Positions 7,818-14,568 of a stretch of 26,221 nt of DNA are shown piece by piece (within the stretch, counting starts at the first letter, position 1; each line of letters starts with the position of its first letter). Source of the DNA: CAINFV01 sp964409235 (GTDB lineage: Bacteria; Chlamydiota; Chlamydiia; Chlamydiales; FEN-1388); contig CAYPCN010000020.1 of the NCBI GenBank assembly GCA_964409235.1, positions 1 through 26,221 of the forward strand, read 5' to 3'. The translations under genes and the position numbers were made by a program. The notes under the pieces were generated by a model. That model had not been told where the DNA came from and did no database searches. It saw only the letters and a list, made by a program, of their open reading frames with translations.

Positions 7818-8364
7818 TCGTCAGTATAGAAATATCGATTTATTTATAACAAATTTACCAGAAATATTGTGTCTATAATCATGGAAACGAGTATTTTTTG
7901 GTTATTTATTATTTTGTCCGATATGGCAAGGACGTGGTATCTGAACCATTTGCGATGTGGGTTTTTAGAGGAGAAATAGGAGATTTTTGGATCGGGCTAC
8001 CTCAAAAACCGATGGAGCCCATATGCCCTGACACATGGGTGAGGGGGTGTGGGGTAGATTCGACTCTGTCCTCCAAAAGGCACATTGCAAATGGTTCTAT
8101 ATAGAGCGGCGTCGCAAACTTTCGAACATCTCACTTGCAAATTTTTCGGCAAGAGCACTAGCCTGAAGCCAGTAGTTCCCGGGGCTTCGGCTGAGAAGAA
8201 AACGGGGAAGAGGCGTGAGAATACGAAGCGCGCTGCAATTTGCTTTGTACAACGAGGCGAAGCAGCGCGATAGAAAGATCAAGCCATTGCCTGTTTTCAC
8301 TCTTGATGCCGGATTTCCGGAAGCTGCTGGCCTGAAGTTAGACCACACCAAGGGGGAGACATCT
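7818..8364. other. 547-base gap with AT-rich leader, element C and a possible ORF relic
   Basis: Bases 7818-7942 are AT-rich and must hold the LRR promoter, though no convincing -35/-10 pair stands out. Bases 7943-8097 are mobile element C. From 8098 to 8364 there is no clear gene. A minus-strand open frame (8423 to 8097) stops exactly at the element's right edge and ends in a plausible helix (LAEKFASEMFESLRRR), so it may be a gene remnant. I do not call it a gene because its 5' half is antisense to the next gene's start. Confidence 0.4.
7943..8097 (-). mobile_element. MITE-like element, copy C, complete
   Basis: This is a 155-bp element bounded by the perfect inverted repeats GAACCATTTGC and GCAAATGGTTC. 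It lies in the opposite orientation to copies A and B. The flanking pentamers TATCT (7938-7942) and TATAT (8098-8102) differ at one position, which fits an old target duplication. The inner part has CCCATATGCCCTGACACATG, the reverse of the block in copy B. Confidence 0.82.
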
Positions 8365-8835
8365 ATGAAATTGAGCAACAATGAGCTCATCAGCTCACTG
8401 AATAGATTTGGAATCAAAGCCACGGTACAAGAAAATTCGAATCAATTGTTAGCGACATTTTCTCAGAATGGCAATGAATATCCAGCGTTTATTCGTCAGC
8501 TTAATGGCGGCAACCTGCTGCAGATTCTGACGTTTGTCCCATGCACCATTGATAATGAAGCGTATTTCGACGTCAGCCGCCTCCTTCACATGATCAACAA
8601 AGAGCTTGATATGCCGGGCTTTTGCTGTGACGAGGAGACGAAAACGGTGTTCTATCGCGTTGTCATCCCTTGTATCAACAGCCAAGTAGATGAACCGCTA
8701 TTACACGCTTATCTCAATACGACTCAGCAAGTATGTGGAATGTTTGGTACGATCGTTCAAGCCATTGCGATCAAAGCGATGTCGCTTGATGAGATGATGG
8801 CCAAAGCCAAAGAGATGCAAACAGCAAAGAAATAA
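8365..8835 (+). CDS. YbjN-like type III secretion chaperone, Mcsc-like
   Basis: The 156-residue protein begins MKLSNNELISSLNRFGIKA, with AGGGGGAG seven bases before the ATG at 8365. The pattern is a helix, a run of beta strands (LLATFSQNGNEYPAFIRQL), the segment ICxxFVP-like ILTFVPCTIDN, then a central helix with MINKELDMPGFCCD and a final helix. This is typical of the YbjN/type III chaperone-like fold. The next gene is dnaQ. From memory Chlamydia has the same pair, CT260 (the multiple cargo secretion chaperone Mcsc) followed by CT261 (DnaQ). Mcsc binds inclusion membrane proteins and aids their secretion. The order supports the assignment more than sequence identity does. A strong hairpin terminator follows. 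Confidence 0.62.
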   Translation: MKLSNNELISSLNRFGIKATVQENSNQLLATFSQNGNEYPAFIRQLNGGNLLQILTFVPCTIDNEAYFDVSRLLHMINKELDMPGFCCDEETKTVFYRVVIPCINSQVDEPLLHAYLNTTQQVCGMFGTIVQAIAIKAMSLDEMMAKAKEMQTAKK

Positions 8836-8851
8836 TCCTCTTCTGATTTTC

Positions 8852-8884
8852 AGAACGCTTCGTGCTTCCACGAAGCGTTCTTTC
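8852..8884 (+). terminator. Intrinsic terminator after the Mcsc-like gene
   Basis: AGAACGCTTCGTG (8852-8864) pairs perfectly over 13 bases with CACGAAGCGTTCT (8869-8881) around the tetraloop CTTC. Only a short T tract (TTTCG) follows. It starts 17 bases after the stop codon. The stem is very stable, and readthrough into dnaQ would have to pass it. Confidence 0.7.
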
Positions 8885-8909
8885 GTCAGTTCGAAATGTA
8901 TATAATTTT

Positions 8910-9527
8910 ATGTATCGTCTTGTTTTCTTTGACCTTGAAACAACAGGCACGCGCCCAGACACAGATCGCATCGTTGAGATTGCGGCGTTTGATCCAGTTC
9001 GCAATCAGACCTTTCAGCAGCTGGTGCATCCAGGAATAGACATTCCCGAGGACATGACCGCGATTCATGGCATTACTAATGAAATGGTGCAGACGGCCCC
9101 CTCGTTTGCTCGTGTAGGAGCGGATTTTATCCATTTCTGCACTGGCAAGGTACTCTTTGTCGCGCACAACGGAGAGTTGTTTGACATGCCATTTCTGCGT
9201 GCTGAGTGCAAGCGCCACAATCTGTCCTTTCCCTCAGGATGGGGGCTTATCGATTCTCTTAAATGGGCTCGCAAATACCGCAAGGACTTACCAAGGCATG
9301 CTCTTCAATACTTGCGCGAAATGTTTGCCGTGCCTCGCAATCAGGCGCATCGAGCCCTCGATGACGTCATGACGCTGTACCATGTCTTTTCGTTGCTTAC
9401 CGACGATCTGACGCCAGAAGACATTCTCGAGCGTGGCGGTGGAACTCGAGAGTTGAATTTCAATGCTACTTCGGTTGCACACACTGGCGTAGACGAAGAA
9501 AAAGTGCATGTCCTTGAGCTGTTTTAA
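8910..9527 (+). CDS. dnaQ: DnaQ-like 3'-5' exonuclease (DNA polymerase III epsilon family)
   Basis: This 205-residue DEDDh exonuclease removes mispaired 3' ends, acting either as the polymerase III proofreading subunit or as a free exonuclease. Motif I is FDLETTG (residues 7-13), motif II lies around VLFVAHNGELFD, and motif III is AHRALDDV with the histidine and aspartate. The start ATG at 8910 gives the canonical MYRLVFFDLETTG. No Shine-Dalgarno precedes it, and TATAAT lies at 8901-8906, too near to give a normal leader. An upstream GTG at 8862 would fall inside the terminator stem. I see no clear clamp-binding motif at the C-terminus. Chlamydia has two dnaQ genes, and this one corresponds by position to the copy next to the Mcsc gene. 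It ends four bases into the convergent small lipoprotein gene. Confidence 0.9.
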   Translation: MYRLVFFDLETTGTRPDTDRIVEIAAFDPVRNQTFQQLVHPGIDIPEDMTAIHGITNEMVQTAPSFARVGADFIHFCTGKVLFVAHNGELFDMPFLRAECKRHNLSFPSGWGLIDSLKWARKYRKDLPRHALQYLREMFAVPRNQAHRALDDVMTLYHVFSLLTDDLTPEDILERGGGTRELNFNATSVAHTGVDEEKVHVLELF

Positions 9528-9682
9528 TACTCAATTCCAGGCATGAACCCACCGCCTTGACGCGTCATGGCAGGGTTATTTGTGGTAGGAACAACGCTTA
9601 CCTCTCCCTCTTCTGGCATGCGATAGCAAGAAGAACATAGGCATGCGGTTACAGCTATGAGGGCGAGTATATATTTTGCCAT
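9524..9682 (-). CDS. Small lipoprotein, 52 residues
   Basis: This short frame encodes MAKYILALIAVTACLCSSCY and ends GGGFMPGIEY. The N-terminus is a lipoprotein signal: a lysine, a hydrophobic core, then CLCSSC, with the acylated cysteine probably C19 (or C16). The mature part is about 33 residues, with proline and glycine near the end. It starts three bases after the stop of the FliO-like gene without its own ribosome binding site, so the two are probably translated together. Its stop overlaps the dnaQ stop by four bases. The function is unknown. The tight pairing suggests a lipoprotein partner of the FliO-like membrane protein. Confidence 0.65.
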   Translation of the reverse strand: MAKYILALIAVTACLCSSCYRMPEEGEVSVVPTTNNPAMTRQGGGFMPGIEY

Positions 9683-9685
9683 ATC

Positions 9686-10114
9686 TTATATGTCGTGTGT
9701 GATGGGCTTGGGCGACTCTCGCAGGGCATGAATAGCGACGCCAGACTGACTGTCAACGACGACGATGGGCTGCCCTTGTACTTCCAAGAGCCAGATCGAT
9801 GATTTTGGAGAAAGATATTTTCTTTCGATCAGGAGGATAGATCCATTGGTGCTAAAGCTGCTTAACCTGCCGCCTGTGATACGTTTGAGGAGATACCCTC
9901 CTCCAATGACAAGAGCGCACAGCCCTATGAGTAGAAAGAGCGTTCTGAAAAACAAAGCCCGCACATTCATCACCTGACGTTGCGATGAACGTTCCCCGTC
10001 GGCATCGGGGAAGACATTTTCTTCTACCACCACTTCCTCCTGGGCATATACAGGGGTATAGACAGGGGAAAGCGAAGTGCAAAACAGCGCGAGGCCAATG
10101 AGAATAGTTCGCAA
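9686..10114 (-). CDS. FliO/MopB-like single-span membrane protein
   Basis: The 142-residue protein has a signal peptide (MRTILIGLALFCTSLSPVYT, cleaved after about residue 24) and a short acidic linker. One membrane span (about 53-74, ending GGGYLLKRI) and a cytoplasmic beta-rich domain of about 65 residues follow. The block SILLIERKYLSPKSSIWLLE, then GQPIVVVDSQSGVAIHAL, resembles FliO, the assembly factor of the flagellar export gate. The start is a TTG at 10114 with AAGGAG five bases upstream; no ATG fits as well. Standard non-flagellar type III systems lack FliO, but chlamydiae keep some flagellar-type export parts, so a role in export is possible. Similarity is judged by eye only. Confidence 0.6.
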   Translation of the reverse strand: MRTILIGLALFCTSLSPVYTPVYAQEEVVVEENVFPDADGERSSQRQVMNVRALFFRTLFLLIGLCALVIGGGYLLKRITGGRLSSFSTNGSILLIERKYLSPKSSIWLLEVQGQPIVVVDSQSGVAIHALRESPKPITHDI

Positions 10115-10193
10115 ATCTCACTCCTTGTTGTGCAGATCTCTGTCTGTTAGAATACGCAGAAGAGCCTAATGCCGTCTAGCCCGAGTTTTAACA

Positions 10194-10226
10194 GCGCCAT
10201 TTGCGATGTGGCTTTTGGAGGATTGA
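10194..10226 (+). repeat. Solo terminal repeat (F) that forms a ribosome binding site
   Basis: GCGCCATTTGCGATGTG followed by GCTTTTGGAGG matches the left end of the MITE-like family. The rest of the element is missing. The GGAGG at the inner edge (10217-10221) lies nine bases before the ATG of the next gene and is its only Shine-Dalgarno. Confidence 0.7.
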
Positions 10227-10230
10227 GACG

Positions 10231-11664
10231 ATGGATGACAAAGAGCCTGTGCTCCCGGGATCTCTGTATAGAGAGTATGTTGAAAAAGCCCTTCGGGATG
10301 TACAGCCATTTCTTTCAACCCAGACAGGGCTTCTTCATCTGCACCGAGATCTGTATGAGGGGTTGCCAGTGCAAGCGGCCCCTACCTATGAAAATTTTCT
10401 CTATGCCCTTCTTCTGTTCCGTCGGAAGACCGTGGAATCGATCCAGCAGGGGAAGCGACAGCTCAGCCGTCTTCTTTCCTTCCAACAGATGGATCCTTCT
10501 CGTGATCAATACGGCAGCTTCCCATCAATCCTCACCGAGTATCCAGAGTGTCGCGATTGGCATCTCCCCATTTCATTGTGCCTCGTGATGAGCGCCCTAC
10601 GGACGAGCTTTGAGTCGGTGTTAGGGGATGACCTCAAAGCCCGCGTTCATGCGTGCCATGGGATGCTGACAGCGTGTGCGCACAATAATGCGTTGAAAAG
10701 CATGACCAGTGGCTGGGCGTCATGCGTTCTTGCCCTACAAGAATTTCTCCTCCACCCCCCATCAAAAGACTCATCTCCGCTTCGTTCGTTTGAAGCGGCT
10801 GCGCGAACGTTTATTGAGGGAAGGGAATGGCTTCGTCCGGATGCCTTTGGCAAAGTTCTCGCTGCTCTTTCGCACCTCCAATGCAAGGACATGGCATTGC
10901 CAACGGCCTTGCTCGAATCAGCGCGCCAGATGTGGCATGCGGGGGCTGGCACGTATGATGGTCCGGCATTAGGCTCGTTTCAGTTTGGCTATGTTCCTGC
11001 TGTGACGCTGTTTGACTGCATGATGAGCGTGTGTTGGATGGCTCCCATGCGAAACCGGCCGTGGCCGTATCTGGCCTCTCTTGAACTGGCCTTGATGACG
11101 CCGCCTGAAGAGCCTTGCCACCCTCTTTCAACGCGTCAAGAGAAACCTTCCGGCAGGCCGTTTATGAAGAGGGTCGTCGGGTCTACGACGCTGTCAGCCT
11201 GTTTGTTTGCTCCCACGACGTCCGAAGTGTTTGGCTTCCATCCCATTAGGATTGTCACGGATCATTGCACCATGGTCCTTCATTTTCCGAATGGGCAGCT
11301 CCTCGAGCTTTCTCAGGATGGCAATCGCTTTGTAGGGCGAGTGAAGGTGAATGGCCTTCGAGAGGAGAACCCGTCGTTGATGCACGCGTTTGTGGAGAGA
11401 AGTGAGGATACTCAATTGCTCGTCGACGGGAAAAAGGCAACGGTTTTTACCCCTGAAAAAGGGATTGTCGTTGCGAATAAAGATGTGAACATTTCCCTCT
11501 CTGCTCAGCTTCCAGGCTGCCTGGGCCATGTGGTTCTCAGCAACCGTCCTGGGCAGCTGCTGGCAAAACATAAGAACGGAGCTATCGCGTACGATTGGAA
11601 GCTCTCTATGGACTTTGTTCGTGGTGAGCAGCCTCAGAGTTTTGAATTTTTGATTACCGTATGA
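10231..11664 (+). CDS. Uncharacterised 477-residue protein, helical N-half and beta-rich C-half
   Basis: I do not recognise the family. Residues 1 to about 300 look like a run of amphipathic helices; the C-terminal 170 residues look beta-rich (for example TMVLHFPNGQLLELSQDGNR and TQLLVDGKKATVF). The same two-part build occurs in alpha-toroid plus beta-sandwich polysaccharide lyases, but I see no catalytic signature and only mention the likeness. There is no signal peptide. The ATG at 10231 is chosen because GGAGG stands nine bases before it; a TTG at 10201 would read through the repeat end. Its stop overlaps the next start as ATGA, so it is coupled to the lipoprotein gene that follows. It may be a chlamydial family gene. 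Confidence 0.78.
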   Translation: MDDKEPVLPGSLYREYVEKALRDVQPFLSTQTGLLHLHRDLYEGLPVQAAPTYENFLYALLLFRRKTVESIQQGKRQLSRLLSFQQMDPSRDQYGSFPSILTEYPECRDWHLPISLCLVMSALRTSFESVLGDDLKARVHACHGMLTACAHNNALKSMTSGWASCVLALQEFLLHPPSKDSSPLRSFEAAARTFIEGREWLRPDAFGKVLAALSHLQCKDMALPTALLESARQMWHAGAGTYDGPALGSFQFGYVPAVTLFDCMMSVCWMAPMRNRPWPYLASLELALMTPPEEPCHPLSTRQEKPSGRPFMKRVVGSTTLSACLFAPTTSEVFGFHPIRIVTDHCTMVLHFPNGQLLELSQDGNRFVGRVKVNGLREENPSLMHAFVERSEDTQLLVDGKKATVFTPEKGIVVANKDVNISLSAQLPGCLGHVVLSNRPGQLLAKHKNGAIAYDWKLSMDFVRGEQPQSFEFLITV

Positions 11665-12572
11665 AACATATATGGGTGTTCCTCGTAGAAGCTCTTCTCG
11701 TGCTCTCTTCCTGCTCTCAGCGGATGAGTGATGCCTATGTGAGTCGATACCAGTATCTGGGGGGTATTCAGGCTACTAATCAAGCTGGACCTCATTTTGC
11801 TGGAAATTCTGAGTACTACCTCGTTGTTCTCGTCGATGCCCGCCACCTTGACTACACGTCTCCCACTACCTATTTTTCCACGCTGGCCCAAGGGCTGTTT
11901 TTACCCCAAGATCCTAACACCGGCCATACGTGGATCGTTTTAGGAGGCAAGGAAGAGGGGAGACCATGGGTGTTCGAAGGGGGGCATACAGGGGAGTTTG
12001 GCCTGTATGCCCCGAGGTATTTTGATGAAGTTGTGCGTCGTGCTTGGGACGAGAATGACCCTAATCCAGCGAGCTACCTGTTCCAAGCCCTTCCTGACGG
12101 CTGTTTACAATATGGTTCCGGGGGACATATTCCAACCTTTGCTGCGGCCTTCCCTCTCACGGAATACGGCTATCGTCGAGTTCGACGTCTCTTGACAGAA
12201 GAGGGCTATGACTTTTCTCGATGGGGGCTGCGCGGGCCAAATTGCATTCGATTTAGTGTGAGCTGTTTGGCAGCTATAGGCATTGAATTGAATTGTCAGG
12301 AACAAATACTCCTTCCACAGTCGTTTACCTATAAGGGCGAGCACGTGGCCTTATGGTCCGACCCTATCTACTCTTGCTTGTATGTAGACACTCCAGAGCT
12401 TCTTGAAAAGCGGTTGTGGCAGTTGGTCGAGAAAGGCAAGGCGATGGTAGCTACAAAGTGGTACAGCTCTTTTCGTCGCCGATGCGAAGCTGGAGAGATG
12501 GTCCTTGCTGAAGCCCCTGGGCATCCTCGGCCAAAGGTGGTGGAAATCAAGCAGATTGCCGATTGCGATTAA
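11661..12572 (+). CDS. Lipoprotein with possible permuted papain-like (NlpC/P60-type) domain
   Basis: The 303-residue protein starts MKHIWVFLVEALLVLSSC, a lipoprotein signal with C18 as the acylated residue. Further on, NTGHTWIVLGG (H89) and, about 106 residues later, RGPNCIRFSVSCLAAIG (C195) stand in the order His then Cys. That is the arrangement of circularly permuted NlpC/P60-type thiol enzymes such as the YiiX and DUF4105 groups, which act on lipids, peptides or lipoproteins. The assignment rests on these motifs and is tentative. The start overlaps the preceding stop by four bases (ATGA), so the two genes form one unit. It converges on another lipoprotein gene with a three-base gap. A periplasmic, membrane-anchored location is expected. 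Confidence 0.8.
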   Translation: MKHIWVFLVEALLVLSSCSQRMSDAYVSRYQYLGGIQATNQAGPHFAGNSEYYLVVLVDARHLDYTSPTTYFSTLAQGLFLPQDPNTGHTWIVLGGKEEGRPWVFEGGHTGEFGLYAPRYFDEVVRRAWDENDPNPASYLFQALPDGCLQYGSGGHIPTFAAAFPLTEYGYRRVRRLLTEEGYDFSRWGLRGPNCIRFSVSCLAAIGIELNCQEQILLPQSFTYKGEHVALWSDPIYSCLYVDTPELLEKRLWQLVEKGKAMVATKWYSSFRRRCEAGEMVLAEAPGHPRPKVVEIKQIADCD

Positions 12573-12575
12573 AGG

Positions 12576-13358
12576 TTATCGCTTTGGGGCTGCCTTTGTG
12601 GTGGTTGACAGATCCCAATCGGAGGATAGTTCGAGGGCTTCATACTGTCGCACGAGTCGAATATTGGTAGTGCCGCACAGGATACCGTGCTTAAGCCCTG
12701 CAACGGACGAGATCAAAGGAAGGACCATCGTACCGTCCTCCCGAACCTTGTATGGGTAATACATTTGTTCCCCTAAAGATCGTAAGATAAGGCAGACCTG
12801 TTCTCCTTCACGAAGGCCGGATGCACGAGCTTCAACAAAGTTCCCGCCGCTTTCCCTGCGGATGATGGATAAGGTCGCTCCGTCGCTTCCAACCATTTGA
12901 AGAGGGTTGACGATGGTTGTTTGGCACAGCCGCATGCTGTCGTCCTTGGCCCATAGGTACCAGGTCGATTGGAACCCAGGGATGGCGGGGAGCGGAAACG
13001 CGAAGGCGTGCTTGCGTATCTCTTCATTGCCATGTACTTCAATAATGTATTCGTCTTCGATGGTCAGGGGGTACATGGCTATTGGCGAGCAAAGATCGCC
13101 CGTGTTAAGGCAGAAGAGAAGGAACTCTTTGCGTTCCTTGAAGCTGCCAAATTTCGCATAGACAGTACACACGCCGTGGTCGATAGGCCCCAAGACCAAG
13201 GAAAAAGAAGCTCCAAGAGGGTTGGTTGGGACGAATATCGTCCTTGTCTCTTCGTCGATTCGGCAAGCTTCCATGCTCACAGATGGTTGCAAGACATGGA
13301 TGGTGCGTGAACAGCCCGCGATGCATAGAAGAGTAAGAGACAAGAGAACGTGTTTCAT
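12576..13358 (-). CDS. Uncharacterised lipoprotein
   Basis: The 260-residue protein begins MKHVLLSLTLLCIAGC, a textbook lipoprotein signal with C16 as the lipid-bearing cysteine. The mature part looks beta-rich, with repeated short strand patterns such as TIFVPTNPLGASFSLVLG and GEQVCLILRSLGEQMYYPY. I recognise no enzyme motif. It could be an Ig-like or carbohydrate-binding surface or periplasmic protein, but this is a guess. The Shine-Dalgarno is weak. A possible promoter lies at 13385-13413, and the gene stands alone between the convergent lipoprotein gene and element D. Confidence 0.8.
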   Translation of the reverse strand: MKHVLLSLTLLCIAGCSRTIHVLQPSVSMEACRIDEETRTIFVPTNPLGASFSLVLGPIDHGVCTVYAKFGSFKERKEFLLFCLNTGDLCSPIAMYPLTIEDEYIIEVHGNEEIRKHAFAFPLPAIPGFQSTWYLWAKDDSMRLCQTTIVNPLQMVGSDGATLSIIRRESGGNFVEARASGLREGEQVCLILRSLGEQMYYPYKVREDGTMVLPLISSVAGLKHGILCGTTNIRLVRQYEALELSSDWDLSTTTKAAPKR

Positions 13359-13384
13359 GTTTGCTCGGTATAGCTATAGTTCGT

Positions 13385-13413
13385 ATTGTAGCCGGTTGGG
13401 TTTTGCGTTGCTA
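13385..13413 (-). promoter_or_regulatory. Possible promoter of the 12576-13358 lipoprotein gene
   Basis: On the minus strand TACAAT (13385-13390) lies 17 bases after a weak -35 hexamer TAGCAA (13408-13413). The predicted start leaves a leader of about 20 bases. Element D begins 14 bases further upstream. Confidence 0.3.
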
Positions 13414-13426
13414 GGTGGATTTTATC

Positions 13427-13594
13427 GAGCCATGTGCGATGTGTATTTGTAGAGGAGAAGCAGGAGATTTTTGGGTCGAGCTATCCCAAAATCGACGAAG
13501 CCCATATGCACTGACATATAGGTGAGGAGGGTTTGGGTAGATTCGGCCAAAAACATCCTGCTCTATCCTCCAAAGGGCTCATCGCAAATGGCCC
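13427..13594 (-). mobile_element. MITE-like element, copy D, complete
   Basis: This is a 168-bp element with left end GAGCCATGTGCGATGTG. Its right end read in reverse is GGGCCATTTGCGATGAG. The flanking pentamers TTATC (13422-13426) and TTACC (13595-13599) differ at one base, as at copy C. It shares the inner block CCCATATGCACTGACATATA with the other copies and has the same orientation as copy C. It fills most of the gap before fabI (13359-13662). The remaining 68 bases before the fabI start hold a weak promoter-like pair, TTGCTT (13607-13612) and TACTGT (13631-13636), 18 bases apart. Confidence 0.85.
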
Positions 13595-13662
13595 TTACCA
13601 TTGGCCTTGCTTGCCTTGCACCTTCTCTGGTACTGTGGTGTGCCCTGAGAGAGGAGGTTCTC

Positions 13663-14559
13663 ATGTTGAATATTGACTTGACGGGTAAAAAAGCCTTTAT
13701 TGCGGGTATTGGCGATGACAAAGGGTTTGGTTGGGCAATTGCCAAGGCTCTGCATCAAGCCGGGGCGACGATTCTGGTAGGGACGTGGACGCCAATGCTC
13801 TCAATCTTCACCACAGCGCTGTCTGCTGGAAAATTTGACCTATCGAGAAGACATCCCGATGGCTCTATGCTGGAGTTTGCAGGGGTCTATCCTCTTGATG
13901 CCACATTCGACACCATGGAAGATGTCCCTCAAGAAGTGCGCGATAGCAAGCGATATAAGGATGTGTCCGGATATACGATTTCCGAGCTCGTTGAACGCAT
14001 TGTCAAAGAACATGGCCATATTGATATTCTGGTCCACTCATTAGCCAATGCCCCCGAGGTGCAAAAGCCGCTCCTTGAAACATCCAGAAAGGGGTATCTT
14101 ACTGCTCTCAGTTCTTCCTCGTATTCCTTTGTCAGCTTGTTAGCCCATCTTGCTCCTCATATGCCCCAGGGAGGGTCTGCGCTGAACCTGACGTATATTG
14201 CCTCTGAGCGCGTGATCCCGGGCTACGGAGGGGGAATGAGCTCTGCCAAAGCGGCTCTGGAAAGCGATACAAGAACGCTAGCCTTCGAAGCTGGCACGCG
14301 CTACGGCATTCGCGTGAATGCGATTTCAGCGGGGCCATACGGAAGTAGGGCGGCAAAAGCCATTGGGTTTATTGACAAGATGATCGAGTACTCAGTGCAT
14401 AATGCGCCGCTCAAACGCCAGCTGGAAGCCGAAGAAGTGGGCAATGCCGCTGCCTTCTTGGCCTCAAGCCTTGCGTCCGCCATCACTGGCGAGGTTCTTC
14501 ACGTCGACTGCGGGCTCCATGCCATGGGCGTGTCGCTCGACAGTCCCTGTTTTTCCTAA
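13663..14559 (+). CDS. fabI: Enoyl-[acyl-carrier-protein] reductase FabI, plant/chlamydial type
   Basis: FabI carries out the last, NADH-dependent reduction in each round of type II fatty acid synthesis. The 298-residue protein opens LTGKKAFIAGIGDDKGFGWA, the nucleotide-binding glycine motif of enoyl reductases. It has the longer insert of the plant and chlamydial type around YPLDATFDTMEDVPQEVR. The active-site region is ERVIPGYGGGMSSAKAALE, with the tyrosine and lysine, and the SAGPYGSRAAKAIGFID segment follows. The ATG at 13663 has GAGGAGG five bases before it and gives the usual N-terminus; in-frame codons further upstream run into element D. It ends nine bases from a convergent gene. FabI-type enzymes of this group are close relatives of plastid enoyl reductases. 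Confidence 0.96.
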   Translation: MLNIDLTGKKAFIAGIGDDKGFGWAIAKALHQAGATILVGTWTPMLSIFTTALSAGKFDLSRRHPDGSMLEFAGVYPLDATFDTMEDVPQEVRDSKRYKDVSGYTISELVERIVKEHGHIDILVHSLANAPEVQKPLLETSRKGYLTALSSSSYSFVSLLAHLAPHMPQGGSALNLTYIASERVIPGYGGGMSSAKAALESDTRTLAFEAGTRYGIRVNAISAGPYGSRAAKAIGFIDKMIEYSVHNAPLKRQLEAEEVGNAAAFLASSLASAITGEVLHVDCGLHAMGVSLDSPCFS

Positions 14560-14568
14560 CGCGGTTGC

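Noticed and set aside
10169..10588. Plus-strand frame overlapping the 477-residue gene
   Set aside because: It is in another frame of a well-supported gene with a good ribosome binding site and has no domain-like content.
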